This document shows, in pieces, positions 30,362 to 38,652 of a stretch of 64,000 nt of DNA (position 1 is the first letter of the stretch; the number at the start of each line of letters is the position of its first letter). This DNA is from Pseudarthrobacter polychromogenes (GTDB lineage Bacteria > Actinomycetota > Actinomycetes > Actinomycetales > Micrococcaceae): the NCBI RefSeq assembly GCF_014644495.1, contig NZ_BMKU01000001.1, forward strand, positions 434,001 to 498,000. The letters are read 5' to 3'. Both the position numbers and the translations under genes were made by a program. The notes beneath the pieces are model-generated. The model was not told where the DNA came from and ran no database searches. It worked only from the letters and a program-made list of their open reading frames with translations.

Positions 30362-32038
30362 CTAGCGGGACAGGCTCTTTGCTGATTCCTGCGCCTCGAC
30401 TGCCTCATGGCCGTGGCCGTGGCCGTGGGCGGCTTCCAGCTCAGCGGGGCTGGCTGGGGCAACGCGGTCCTCGAAGAACCACTTCGAGAGGAACGCGCGG
30501 CGCTTCTCCTTGCGGGTCACCACTCCGTGTTCGTTGGGTACGGCAGGGAGGACCTCAGGGGACTCGAAGCCGACCAGCTTGTAGCGCTTGTACTCGTCCA
30601 GCGGTGCGTGCACCTCGATGAACTCGCCGTGCGGGAGACGGACGATGCGTCCAGTTTCCCGTCCGTGAAGTGCGATTTCGCGGTCCTTCCGCTGAAGGGC
30701 CAGGGCGACGCGCTTGGTCACGATGAAGGCAATGATCGGGCCAATGAAGAACAGTGCCCGCAGCCAGTACGTGACGTCGTTGAGCGAAACACTGAAGTGC
30801 GTGGCAATGAGGTCCGAGCCGGCCGCAGCCCACATGACGCAGTACCAAACGAAGCCGGCCATGCCGATGGCAGTCCGCGTGGGGGCGTTGCGGGGACGGT
30901 CCAGCACGTGGTGCTCACGGTCATCCTTGGTGATCCAGCGTTCAATCCACGGGTACATGAACATCACGGTGAACAGGATTCCGGCCGGTACCAGAGCGGG
31001 CAGCAGGACGTTGAACGAGAAGACGAAGCCAAGCCATGTCTGCTCCACCTGCCAATCCCCGAAGGTACCCGGCATCAGGCGCAGGGCGCCGTCCACGAAT
31101 CCGATGTACCAGTCAGGCTGGGTACCGGCGGAGACAGGGGAGGGATCGTAGGGGCCGTAGTTCCAGATCGGGTTGATCGTGAAGAAGCCTGCCATGAGCG
31201 CCAGGACGCCAAACACAATGAAGAAGAATCCACCGGCTTTGGCAGCGTAGACAGGTCCGAGCGGGTAGCCCACGACGTTGTTGTCGTTGCGGCCCGGGCC
31301 GGGGTACTGAGTGTGCTTGTGGACCACCACCATGAAGAGGTGGAGGACGATCATCAGCAGGATCAGGGCCGGCACCAGCAGGATGTGCAGCATGTAGAGC
31401 CGTCCGATGACCGCGGTACCCGGGAACTCGCCGCCGAAGAGGAAGAACGAGATGTAGGTACCGATGACCGGGATGGACTTGATGACACCATCGATGATCC
31501 GCAGGCCGTTGCCGGAGAGCAGGTCATCCGGGAGGGAGTAGCCGGTGAAGCCGGCAGCCATGGCCAGGATGAGCAGTACGCTGCCCACAACCCAGTTCAT
31601 TTCCCGGGGCTTGCGGAAAGCTCCTGTGAAGAAGACCCTGAGCATGTGTACGGCGATGGAGGCCACGAACAGAAGGGCCGCCCAGTGGTGGACCTGGCGC
31701 ATGAACAGGCCGCCACGGATGTCGAAGGAAATATCCAGCGACGAGCTGTACGCCACGGACATCTCCACGCCCTTCAACGGCACATAGGAACCGTCATAGT
31801 GCGTCTCCGCCATGGACGGATCAAAGAAGAACGTCAGGAACGTACCGGAAAGCAGGAGGATGACGAAGGAGTACAGCGCCACTTCGCCGAACATAAAGGA
31901 CCAGTGGTCAGGGAAGACTTTACGGCCGAATTCGCGGAGGATTCCGGAACCGCCAACACGCTGGTCGACAAAGTCGGTAACCCGGCCTGTCTTGGTTTTG
32001 GCGACGAAAGCGGGCTCAGCTGTCGATGCTGCGCTCAT
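30362..32038 (-). CDS. qcrB: Cytochrome bc1 complex cytochrome b subunit
   Basis: QcrB is the menaquinol-oxidising membrane subunit of the actinobacterial bcc complex. The 558-residue protein has about eight to nine hydrophobic segments and heme-ligand His residues in MRQVHHWAALLFVASIAVHMLRVF and LVPALILLMIVLHLFMVVVHKHTQ. The Q-site motif region appears as NPIWNYGPYDPSPVSAG, where canonical PEWYF is replaced by TQPDWYIGFVDG. The long C-terminal extension is typical. ATG 32038 overlaps the qcrA 3' end by 23 bases; an upstream GTG (32047) is too close to GGGAG to be used. Confidence 0.95.
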   Translation of the reverse strand: MSAASTAEPAFVAKTKTGRVTDFVDQRVGGSGILREFGRKVFPDHWSFMFGEVALYSFVILLLSGTFLTFFFDPSMAETHYDGSYVPLKGVEMSVAYSSSLDISFDIRGGLFMRQVHHWAALLFVASIAVHMLRVFFTGAFRKPREMNWVVGSVLLILAMAAGFTGYSLPDDLLSGNGLRIIDGVIKSIPVIGTYISFFLFGGEFPGTAVIGRLYMLHILLVPALILLMIVLHLFMVVVHKHTQYPGPGRNDNNVVGYPLGPVYAAKAGGFFFIVFGVLALMAGFFTINPIWNYGPYDPSPVSAGTQPDWYIGFVDGALRLMPGTFGDWQVEQTWLGFVFSFNVLLPALVPAGILFTVMFMYPWIERWITKDDREHHVLDRPRNAPTRTAIGMAGFVWYCVMWAAAGSDLIATHFSVSLNDVTYWLRALFFIGPIIAFIVTKRVALALQRKDREIALHGRETGRIVRLPHGEFIEVHAPLDEYKRYKLVGFESPEVLPAVPNEHGVVTRKEKRRAFLSKWFFEDRVAPASPAELEAAHGHGHGHEAVEAQESAKSLSR

Positions 32039-33089
32039 GCATATCACGCTCCCAGTAACTTGGTCCTACAGGTTCTTTGAAGTCGCTGGTGGCGACCAAG
32101 TAGCCCTCGTCATCAACCGCGATGGGCAGCTGGGGGAGAGGCCGGCTGGCCGGGCCGAAAATCACCTTGCACTCTTGAGTGAGGTCGAAGGTGGACTGGT
32201 GGCACGGGCACAGCAGGTGGTGCGTCTGCTGCTCATACAGAGCAACGGGGCAACCGACATGGGTACAGATCTTGGAGTAGGCAACGATTCCGTTGTAGCC
32301 CCAGTCCTCGCGGCCCTCGGACGGGTTCAGGGATGCCGGGTCAAGGCGCATGAGCAGCACAACGGCCTTGGCCTTTTCGTTGAGCTTCCCCTCGTGGAGG
32401 TCGTTGAGGCCTTCGGGGATGACGTGGAACGCCGAACCGATGGTGACGTCGGATGCCTTGATCGGCGTTCCGTCGGGGTCGCGGGCCAGCCTCTTGAGCT
32501 TCCCCTCCTGGGGTGCCCACAAGGTGTGGGCAAGCTTGTCGTCGGGACGCGGACCGAGGTCACCGAAGATGGCGACTGCCGGCAGCGGTGCAAGGGCAAC
32601 CGCACCCAGGAGCGTGTTCCGGATCAGCGGACGGCGCTTGATGCCCGTCTCCTCAACGATGTCGTCAACGATGCGGACAGCCGCTTGGCGGTCCTCCTCA
32701 TAGCGGATCGCGTGGCGTTCTTCGGAAACTTCGTGGTCAGGCATCAGGGCCTTGGCCCAGTGGACGATGCCGGTGCCGATGCCGAGCATCGCGAACGCGG
32801 TTCCCAGCCCCAGCAGCATATTCTGGAGCCTGATGGTTGCAATGCTCGAGTCTTCGGCTCCCAGGTCAATGGCGAAGTACGCCACCAGGAAGATCAGGGT
32901 TCCAACAACAGAGATGCCAAATAGTAAGGCGACCTGCCGTTCTGCCCGCTTTGCGGCCTTCGGGTCCGTGTCAGCCAGGCGCAAACGGTGCGGAGGAATT
33001 CCAGGATCCTGGAACTTCTCCACCTCATTCTGACCAGCCGTAGCTACGGTGCCCGAGTGGTTCGGACTGCCGTCACTATGGTTGCCCAT
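32016..33089 (-). CDS. qcrA: Rieske iron-sulfur subunit of the bc1 complex
   Basis: QcrA is the 2Fe-2S Rieske subunit. The 357-residue protein has three hydrophobic segments in the N-terminal half (residues about 55-75, 87-107 and around 190), an actinobacterial feature, and the cluster motifs CTHVGCPV and CPCHQSTFD near residues 270-300. I chose ATG 33089 (GNHSDGSPNH) because GAGG lies 6 bases upstream, whereas ATG 33101 directly abuts the AAGG. It sits between qcrC and qcrB. Confidence 0.95.
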   Translation of the reverse strand: MGNHSDGSPNHSGTVATAGQNEVEKFQDPGIPPHRLRLADTDPKAAKRAERQVALLFGISVVGTLIFLVAYFAIDLGAEDSSIATIRLQNMLLGLGTAFAMLGIGTGIVHWAKALMPDHEVSEERHAIRYEEDRQAAVRIVDDIVEETGIKRRPLIRNTLLGAVALAPLPAVAIFGDLGPRPDDKLAHTLWAPQEGKLKRLARDPDGTPIKASDVTIGSAFHVIPEGLNDLHEGKLNEKAKAVVLLMRLDPASLNPSEGREDWGYNGIVAYSKICTHVGCPVALYEQQTHHLLCPCHQSTFDLTQECKVIFGPASRPLPQLPIAVDDEGYLVATSDFKEPVGPSYWERDMHERSIDS

Positions 33090-33146
33090 AATTCGCCTCA
33101 TCCTTCTCTCGTCCCGGCGGATACCGGGTTAGTTTCTAATATCAAG

Positions 33147-33164
33147 CTGCTGACTGATCAGCAG
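33147..33164 (-). other. Stem-loop between qcrC and qcrA
   Basis: CTGCTGA-CTGA-TCAGCAG is a perfect 7-bp inverted repeat in the qcrC-qcrA gap. It has no U-run, so it may affect mRNA processing or stability rather than terminate. Confidence 0.4.
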
Positions 33165-33185
33165 AAGTGTGCGGTGGCGCGGATG

Positions 33186-33974
33186 TCAGGATGTCCGGGA
33201 GGTCAACCAAATCGTGAAAGCGATGATGACGCCAAGGCCGGCAACCCATACAAACAGGCCTTCAGCTACAGGCCCCAACGAGCCAAGGTCGGCACCGCCG
33301 GGTGAACCCGTGGTCTCGATCTGCTTCAGGAAGGTGATGATGTCGCGCTTGTCTTCGGGGGTGATGTTGGAGTCGCTGAACACGGGCATGTTCTGGGGAC
33401 CCGTCACCATGGCCTCGTAAATGTGCTTGCCCGATACATCTGCGAGGGCGGGTGCAAACTTACCGCGGGTCAGGGCGCCACCGGCAGCGGCGGCGTTGTG
33501 GCACATGGCGCAGTTCACGCGGAAGAGCTCGCCACCGGCAGCGGCGTCGCCGCCTTCGTCAAGCAGGCCTTCTTCAGGAATCGCCGGGCCTGCGCCCAGG
33601 GAAGCAACATACGCTGCGAGCTGGTTGGTCTGCTCGTCGTTGAACTGGACCGGCTTCTTCATCGCCTGGGGACCGTTCATCTGCATCGGCATGCGGCCGG
33701 TGCCCACCTGGAAGTCAACAGAGGCTGCTCCAACGCCAACCAGCGACGGACCGGCGTCCGTGCCGCTGGCACCCATGCCGTGGCACGTGGCGCAGTTGGC
33801 GGCGAAGAGCTTGCCGCCCTCTTCAACGTCATCGGCGCTGTAGGAGGTGGTGGAAGCCTTGGCCTCGTTGACGGTGGTAGCTACGGCGTAGAGCCCACCC
33901 GTGATGAGGAGCCCCATCAGGAGCAGCGCTATTGCTGCAAGTGGGTGACGCCGCTTTTGTGAGAGTGCCTTCAC
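33186..33974 (-). CDS. qcrC: Diheme cytochrome c subunit of the bcc complex
   Basis: QcrC is the membrane-bound diheme cytochrome c that replaces a soluble carrier in actinobacteria. The 262-residue protein has an N-terminal membrane helix (residues about 12-32), two CxxCH heme sites (CATCHGMG and CAMCHNAA) with distal methionines in GRMPMQMNG and NMPVFSDSN, and a C-terminal membrane helix (VAEGLFVWVAGLGVIIAFTIW). It lies between ctaE and qcrA. Confidence 0.96.
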   Translation of the reverse strand: MKALSQKRRHPLAAIALLLMGLLITGGLYAVATTVNEAKASTTSYSADDVEEGGKLFAANCATCHGMGASGTDAGPSLVGVGAASVDFQVGTGRMPMQMNGPQAMKKPVQFNDEQTNQLAAYVASLGAGPAIPEEGLLDEGGDAAAGGELFRVNCAMCHNAAAAGGALTRGKFAPALADVSGKHIYEAMVTGPQNMPVFSDSNITPEDKRDIITFLKQIETTGSPGGADLGSLGPVAEGLFVWVAGLGVIIAFTIWLTSRTS

Positions 33975-34060
33975 GTGGTGGTTCCTTTATTCGATCCTGC
34001 GCCGGCTCCGGGAGCCGCTACCTGAAATTCTGCCTCTTGTAGAAAAAGAATCAAAGCTGG

Positions 34061-34699
34061 CTACTTGAGAACGTAGATGACCAGGAAGAGGCCGATCCAC
34101 ACGACATCCACGAAGTGCCAGTAGTACGAGGTGACAATCGCCGAAGTTGCTTCGAAATGCCCGAACTTCTTTGCGGCGAAAGACCGGCCCATGATGAGCA
34201 GGAAGGCGACGAGCCCGCCGATAACGTGCAGGCCGTGGAAGCCGGTGGTCATGTAGAAGGCGGAACCGTAGGCGTTGGAGGAGAGCGATACGTGCTCAGA
34301 AACCAACATCGCGTATTCGGTGGCCTGGCCGGCGACGAAGAAGGCACCCATGAGGAAAGTCAGGGTGAACCATTCGTTCATACCCCAACGGGAGAACTGG
34401 AACACACCCCCGGTCCTTCGCGGCTGCAGGCGCTCGGCAGCGAAGACGCCCATCTGGCAAGTAAAGGAACTGGCCACGAGGACGATCGTGTTGGCAAGCG
34501 CGAAGGGGAAGTTGAGCTTGGCTGTCTCGTCCGCCCACATCTGTGCGCTTGTGGAGCGCAGTGTGAAGTACATGGCGAAGAGACCGGCGAAGAACATCAA
34601 CTCACTCGACAGCCACACAACGGTTCCAACGGAAACCATGTTGGGGCGGTTCAGCGTGGGGTGCGCCGGGGTACTGGGGGCATGGGTCGCAGATGTCAC
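34061..34699 (-). CDS. ctaE: Cytochrome c oxidase subunit III
   Basis: The 212-residue CtaE has five hydrophobic segments, characteristic [18 protein letters not shown] in the first third, and [21 protein letters not shown] at the end. The GTG at 34699 ([14 protein letters not shown]) is chosen because family conservation starts there. No Shine-Dalgarno is visible upstream, so translation may be leaderless. It begins the ctaE-qcrC-qcrA-qcrB operon on the minus strand. Confidence 0.96.
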   Translation of the reverse strand: MTSATHAPSTPAHPTLNRPNMVSVGTVVWLSSELMFFAGLFAMYFTLRSTSAQMWADETAKLNFPFALANTIVLVASSFTCQMGVFAAERLQPRRTGGVFQFSRWGMNEWFTLTFLMGAFFVAGQATEYAMLVSEHVSLSSNAYGSAFYMTTGFHGLHVIGGLVAFLLIMGRSFAAKKFGHFEATSAIVTSYYWHFVDVVWIGLFLVIYVLK

Positions 34700-34701
34700 A
34701 T

Positions 34702-34714
34702 AGACATTATGTCT
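34702..34714. promoter_or_regulatory. Short palindrome immediately upstream of ctaE
   Basis: AGACAT-T-ATGTCT is a perfect 6+1+6 palindrome 2 bases upstream of the ctaE start. Read on the minus strand it contains a CATAAT -10-like hexamer, so a protein bound here would cover the core promoter. Confidence 0.55.
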
Positions 34715-34810
34715 GTAAAAGTCCGTGCTGCCCAACGCAAACCGCCTTTTTGGGGGACTTTTTCTACAAAGACGCGAATTCGCGCGGAAAAGTTCCCGCA
34801 GGGGTTCATA

Positions 34811-34839
34811 TTGGTCAGTCCCCGCCAACGCTCGATAGC
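34811..34839 (+). promoter_or_regulatory. Predicted trpD promoter
   Basis: TTGGTC (34811-34816), 17 bp, GATAGC (34834-34839). The predicted transcript would start at or very near the GTG start at 34848, i.e. a leaderless mRNA. Confidence 0.5.
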
Positions 34840-34847
34840 ATCAGGAG

Positions 34848-35903
34848 GTGACTTCACAGGCTTCCGCACCGTCCGGCAACTCTTGGCCCCGCCTGATCTC
34901 GGCACTGATCAGCGGGGCGGACCTTACGGCTGACAATACGTCCTGGGCGATGGACACCATCATGTCCGGGGAGGCCACGCCGGCGCAGATCGCAGGATTC
35001 CTCGTAGCCCTCAGCGCCAAGGGTGAGACGGTGGACGAACTCTCCGGCCTGGTGGATGCCATGCTTTCCCACGCAAACCCGATCAGCATTTCGGGCGAGA
35101 AACTCGACATTGTGGGCACCGGCGGAGACCAGCTGAACACGGTGAATATCTCCACGATGGCAGCCCTTGTCGCTGCGGGCGCCGGCGCCAAGGTGGTCAA
35201 GCACGGCAACCGGGCGGCGTCGTCGTCGTCCGGTTCTGCCGACGTGCTGGAAGCCCTGGGTGTCCGGCTGGACCTGACCATCGAGGAGGTTGCCCGCAAC
35301 GCTGAGGAGGCGGGGATTACCTTCTGCTTTGCGCAGGTGTTCCATCCGTCGTTCCGTCACACCGCGGTCCCCAGGCGGGAACTGGCTGTTCCGACGGCGT
35401 TCAACTTCCTCGGCCCCCTCACCAACCCGGCCAAAGTACAGGCCTCGGCTGTCGGCGTCGCAAACGCCAGGATGGCGCCGCTGGTGGCGGGCGTCCTGGC
35501 ACAGCGGGGGAGCAGGGGACTGGTCTTCCGTGGCAATGACGGCCTCGATGAGCTCACCACCACCGGGCCGTCCACCGTCTGGGAGATCCGGGGCGGGGCC
35601 GTGAGCGAAATGACATTCTCGCCCCAGGACCTTGGCATCGGCCTGGCAACGGTGGAGCAGCTTCGCGGCGGCAACGCGGAAGTGAATGCGGCGGTTGTCC
35701 GGGACGTCCTTGCGGGCAAGGAAGGCCCCGCCCGGGATGCCGTTTTACTTAACGCTGCTGCTGGACTGGTGGCCTTTGACCAAAACGCCGACGGGCCCTT
35801 CCTGGACCGGATGAAGACGGCCTTTGCCCGCGCTGCCGAATCGATTGATTCCGGCGCCGCCGCAGCTGTCCTGGAGAAGTGGGTTTCCCTTACAGCCCGC
35901 TGA
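34848..35903 (+). CDS. trpD: Anthranilate phosphoribosyltransferase
   Basis: TrpD transfers phosphoribosyl to anthranilate in tryptophan synthesis. The 351 residues carry the PRPP-binding [38 protein letters not shown], and [19 protein letters not shown]. The start codon GTG is part of the AGGAGGTG sequence, so no separate Shine-Dalgarno precedes it; the reading frame has no better internal start before the conserved helix. It stands alone, as often in actinobacteria, divergent from ctaE. Confidence 0.94.
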   Translation: MTSQASAPSGNSWPRLISALISGADLTADNTSWAMDTIMSGEATPAQIAGFLVALSAKGETVDELSGLVDAMLSHANPISISGEKLDIVGTGGDQLNTVNISTMAALVAAGAGAKVVKHGNRAASSSSGSADVLEALGVRLDLTIEEVARNAEEAGITFCFAQVFHPSFRHTAVPRRELAVPTAFNFLGPLTNPAKVQASAVGVANARMAPLVAGVLAQRGSRGLVFRGNDGLDELTTTGPSTVWEIRGGAVSEMTFSPQDLGIGLATVEQLRGGNAEVNAAVVRDVLAGKEGPARDAVLLNAAAGLVAFDQNADGPFLDRMKTAFARAAESIDSGAAAAVLEKWVSLTAR

Positions 35904-35914
35904 GGGCGGCTTGC

Positions 35915-36196
35915 CTACTGCTCGAAGCCGAGGGAAAACGCCGCGTCCAGGTCATGCTGGGAGTAGGCGCGAAAAGCAATATGCGTCGTGGTGTGGACGA
36001 CTGCCGGCACTTTCGAGAGCCGGTCTGCAATGACATCGGCCAGGTCCTCGTGCCGGTGGACGCGGGCGACGGCAATAAGGTCCCATTCGCCGGTGACGGA
36101 GTATACCTCGCTGATGCCCTCAATCGCCGAGATTTCCTCGGCTGTCTCGGGGATGCGGGCAGCGTCGGTCTTGATCAGGACGAATGCGGTGATCAC
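35915..36196 (-). CDS. Lrp/AsnC ligand-binding (RAM) domain protein
   Basis: This 93-residue stand-alone RAM/Lrp effector domain without a helix-turn-helix begins VITAFVLIKTDAARIPE and contains VYSVTGEWDLIAVARV and the late TTTHIAFRAYS. Such proteins are thought to bind amino acids and pair with full-length Lrp proteins. The GTG at 36196 has AAAGGG 6 bases upstream. It is convergent with trpD across an 11-bp gap. The product is similar in size to other single-domain AsnC proteins next to trpD in related genomes. Confidence 0.9.
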   Translation of the reverse strand: MITAFVLIKTDAARIPETAEEISAIEGISEVYSVTGEWDLIAVARVHRHEDLADVIADRLSKVPAVVHTTTHIAFRAYSQHDLDAAFSLGFEQ

Positions 36197-36304
36197 GTTG
36201 AACCCTTTCGGATCTGTTGCGCCGTGGCAGTGCCCGGCCGGCTTCTGCTGCCAGCCTATTACATCAGCACCGGGGTGCTGATGGAGCACACCGCGTCCGG
36301 CCGC

Positions 36305-36706
36305 TCACGCCCGTCGGCGGCGCCTGGCGCCGGCAAGCAGCAGGCGGTAGCCGACCAGCAAAACCCCAAGGCTGAGCGATGCAACGATGACGAACGGGAG
36401 CACTACGGTCTGCCCCGTCACGGCCCTCAGTGCCATCCCGCCCGCGACGCTGCCGAGCCAGACGGCGAGCCCGGCCCGGCGCACCGACAACGGGTCCCGC
36501 CAGGCCCTGGCTACCAGCCACCCCAGGGCCGCGCCCGCGAGGAACGGCCAGGCCGTCAGCAGGACGCCGGTCAGAATATCGCCGCGCTGGTGTGCATCGC
36601 GTCCCACCGCGGCGAACACCAGTATCAGGACGGCGTCGGCTGCTGCGGCTCCCAGCAGCAGGGGCAGGGAGGGCGGCTTTATCGATTTCACAGCGCGGGA
36701 ACTCAT
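36305..36706 (-). CDS. DUF3054 membrane protein
   Basis: This 133-residue protein has four hydrophobic segments (residues about 14-35, 45-65, 77-95, 100-122), the pattern AADAVLILVFAAVGRDAHQRG and the WP-F/WLVARAW region of DUF3054. Function is unknown; the protein is integral to the membrane. The start ATG 36706 lies 4 bases from an inverted-repeat arm it shares with the divergent VOC gene. Confidence 0.85.
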   Translation of the reverse strand: MSSRAVKSIKPPSLPLLLGAAAADAVLILVFAAVGRDAHQRGDILTGVLLTAWPFLAGAALGWLVARAWRDPLSVRRAGLAVWLGSVAGGMALRAVTGQTVVLPFVIVASLSLGVLLVGYRLLLAGARRRRRA

Positions 36707-36710
36707 GGAT

Positions 36711-36761
36711 TCGAGCCTAATGCCAGCCGTTGTGCGGTGTGGAATGCGGCATTAGGCTCGA
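36711..36761. repeat. 14-bp inverted repeat in a divergent promoter region
   Basis: TCGAGCCTAATGCC (36711-36724) and GGCATTAGGCTCGA (36748-36761) are perfect complements separated by 23 bp. Each divergent gene therefore has the same sequence GGCATTAGGCTCGA upstream, in the same orientation relative to itself. Each copy contains TAGGCT, which fits the TANNNT -10 pattern. Confidence 0.85.
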
Positions 36762-36779
36762 GCCGGAAGGGAGCCATGG

Positions 36780-37253
36780 ATGCCACGGAAAATCGGTACC
36801 TGCCTCTGGTTCGAGAACCAGGCGGAAGAAGCGGCACAGTTCTACACCTCAGTTTTCGACGATTCGAGGATCCTCGACGTGTCGCGCTTCGGGGAGGGCG
36901 GGCCGGGTGTGGCTGGTGAGGCAATCGCCGTCGACTTTGAACTTGAAGGACGCGGATTCACTGCGCTGAACGGTGCGCGGGGCTCGAGCTTCACGGAAGC
37001 TGTTTCGTTCGTGGTGGATTGCGAGGACCAGTCCTCGGTGGACCGGTACTGGGAAGCACTCACCGAAGGCGGCTCGGAAAGCCAGTGCGGCTGGTTGAAG
37101 GACCGCTTTGGAGTGTCCTGGCAGATTGTCCCGGCGATCCTGCCCTCACTGATCGCCGGCCCCGACCCCCACGGCTCTCAGCGGGCGATGCAGGCCATGC
37201 TGGGTATGCGGAAGCTGGACATCGCGGAACTCCAAAGCGCTTATGACGGCTGA
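36780..37253 (+). CDS. VOC family protein (PhnB/3-demethylubiquinone methyltransferase-like)
   Basis: This 157-residue protein of the vicinal oxygen chelate fold begins with KIGTCLWFENQAEEAAQFYTS, the PhnB-type pattern. It continues with a beta-alpha core containing GRGFTALNGA and the CGWLKDRFGVSWQIVP motif typical of this subgroup. The exact function is unknown; this subgroup is often misnamed as a methyltransferase. ATG 36780 follows GGAAGGGAG. Its promoter region is shared with DUF3054. Confidence 0.9.
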   Translation: MPRKIGTCLWFENQAEEAAQFYTSVFDDSRILDVSRFGEGGPGVAGEAIAVDFELEGRGFTALNGARGSSFTEAVSFVVDCEDQSSVDRYWEALTEGGSESQCGWLKDRFGVSWQIVPAILPSLIAGPDPHGSQRAMQAMLGMRKLDIAELQSAYDG

Positions 37254-37286
37254 CGCCGCCGGTGCGGCAATGACAAAAGGATCCCT

Positions 37287-37436
37287 GTGAACAAGCCCCT
37301 CTGGATCTGCTCCCTGCTTGGCGCCGCGGTGGGCATCACCCTTGGATTGGCTGTCTTCGACAGCCCGGTCCTTGGTTTTGCACTGGGTCTTGGCGTCGGA
37401 GCGCTCGTAGGGGCCGGGATCGGATCCAAGGGCTGA
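37287..37436 (+). CDS. Small glycine-rich membrane protein, 49 residues
   Basis: A 49-residue frame runs from GTG 37287 to TGA 37436 with AAAAGG 6 bases upstream of the start. It has MNKPLWICSLLG, one or two hydrophobic stretches rich in Gly/Leu/Ala (residues 5-22 and 27-46) and the end VGALVGAGIGSKG. It resembles small glycine-zipper membrane proteins, but I recognise no family. It is not covered by another gene and has normal codon use for this genome. Confidence 0.6.
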   Translation: MNKPLWICSLLGAAVGITLGLAVFDSPVLGFALGLGVGALVGAGIGSKG

Positions 37437-37476
37437 CCCCGTTCAGCTGCGTTTCACCTGCCCGCGCAGGAGGTCG

Positions 37477-37620
37477 TCATGGTGTGCCGGCAAGCACGGT
37501 GTCCCGCATGTAGGCGGCGAGTTCAGACCCGCCAGGGCCGCCGGCCAGGAACAGCAGGACCGGATTACGCGTACTGGCACCGCGCAGTATCGGGCCCCAG
37601 GTCCTTGCCGCCTGCCTGGC
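37477..37620 (-). pseudogene. Remnant of an alpha/beta hydrolase (N-terminal fragment)
   Basis: On the minus strand a frame ending at TGA 37477-37479 reads PILRGASTRNPVLLFLAGG, then PGGSELAAYMRDTVLAGTP. This matches the start of proline iminopeptidase-type alpha/beta hydrolases, where the motif is NPVLLFLHGGPGG; here the oxyanion His is replaced by Ala. No catalytic serine, acid or histidine region follows and no plausible start precedes it, so it is a decayed piece. The remainder of 37437-37860 holds no gene I can support. Confidence 0.6.
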
Positions 37621-37784
37621 CACGCTGCTTCAGGGACATCCCATGCCGTTGCACGGACTTTCAGCATGAAGCGTTGCTGTTGCAGCAGGCAGAGCCGAAG
37701 GTCCCAAGGTGCGCGCATGGCCATCCCTGGCCGGGAGCCATACCGATAGCCCTCTCTCCTCTGATGGAAAGAGGACCGAACACA

Positions 37785-37815
37785 TTGACAAGGGCAATCG
37801 AAATGAGGATCCTCA
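37785..37815 (+). promoter_or_regulatory. Predicted promoter/operator of the SARP gene
   Basis: A consensus -35 TTGACA (37785-37790) is followed by the perfect 12-bp palindrome TGAGGATCCTCA (37804-37815), which sits where the -10 would be. A second GATCCTC lies at 37824-37830. This would suit an operator controlling the regulator gene. The AT-richer character of 37741-37860 stands out from its surroundings. Confidence 0.5.
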
Positions 37816-37860
37816 GTTCTACTGATCCTCCACATTTAGTTGAACCGAAATCGGGTTCCC

Positions 37861-38652
37861 ATGGACGACGACGGCTATGGAGAATTGAAACTGGACCTGC
37901 TCGGGTCCTGGCGCTTACGCCGGGACGGCGTTGTCGTCCACGTCGCAACACGGCAGCAGCGGCTCATCGCAGCCCTTGCCATCAAGGGCCCACGTCTCCG
38001 CAGCTATCTCGTAGGGCTGCTTTGGCCCGAGTATCCCGATTCCAAAGCCTTGGAAAGCCTGCGGGTCAGCGTACACCTAACGTCCCGGCAGGTGCCGGGC
38101 CTGATCGTCAACGAAGGAAGGCTGCTGTCCCTGAGCGACCAGGTTGAGGTCGATCTGGACCGGGTCCGGGAACACGCGCGGGTGTTGGGCCAAGCCGGCA
38201 TCGAGGCGGGCACCGCCTCCCTGCTGGAAGAGTTGCGTGACGCACAACTGCTTCCCGGCTGGTATGAGGACTGGGTGGTTTTTGAACAAAGCCGGCTGCA
38301 GCAGGACAGGCTGCGAATCTTCACGGATATCGCCGCAAGGTCACTCTCCCTGGGCGATTCCGGGACAGCTGGGGCAGCAGCTGAGGAGGCTGTGGGCATC
38401 GAACCGCTCTATGAGAATGCCGTCAGGCTGCTGATTCGGGCCGAACTGCAGCGAGGTAATCCCGCGGCCGCCTTGCGGGCCTATGAGCGGTACCGCCAGC
38501 AACTGCAGGAAGACATGGGGCTCCTGCCCGCGGAGCCGGTCAGGGAGCTCCTTGCCGCCATCCTTGAACGGCAGCAAAGCGGTGTGAAGGAGCGCCTAGT
38601 TCCGGCCGGTGACTCCTGGCTGGGCGGCCAGCCAGCGCTTAACAACTTTTAG
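37861..38652 (+). CDS. SARP-family transcriptional regulator (winged helix plus BTAD)
   Basis: This 263-residue activator of the Streptomyces antibiotic regulatory protein type has an N-terminal OmpR-like winged helix (residues about 8-95, with LLGSWRLRRDGVVVHVATRQQRLIAALA and LLWPEYPDSKALESLRVSVHLTSRQ) and a bacterial transcriptional activator domain of TPR-like helices (residues 100-250, ending RAYERYRQQLQEDMGLLPAEPV). There is no ATPase or sensor extension. SARPs bind heptamer direct repeats; such repeats lie upstream of the next large gene pair (40131-40205). The start ATG 37861 is preferred over TTG 37840; the Shine-Dalgarno is weak for both. Confidence 0.88.
   Translation: MDDDGYGELKLDLLGSWRLRRDGVVVHVATRQQRLIAALAIKGPRLRSYLVGLLWPEYPDSKALESLRVSVHLTSRQVPGLIVNEGRLLSLSDQVEVDLDRVREHARVLGQAGIEAGTASLLEELRDAQLLPGWYEDWVVFEQSRLQQDRLRIFTDIAARSLSLGDSGTAGAAAEEAVGIEPLYENAVRLLIRAELQRGNPAAALRAYERYRQQLQEDMGLLPAEPVRELLAAILERQQSGVKERLVPAGDSWLGGQPALNNF

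Noticed and set aside
30407..32080. Long open frame (557 codons) antisense to qcrB
   Set aside because: Composition follows the reverse complement of qcrB (many Arg, Glu, His, Asp, Val codons), with no motifs. It is a GC-bias shadow.
33975..34060. Short hairpin CGGCTC-CGG-GAGCCG between ctaE and qcrC as a terminator
   Set aside because: The stem is only 6 bp with no U-run, and the operon continues into qcrC.
37443..37835. 130-codon frame on the minus strand
   Set aside because: It reads a different frame from the recognisable hydrolase remnant (37477-37620) and has no family resemblance.
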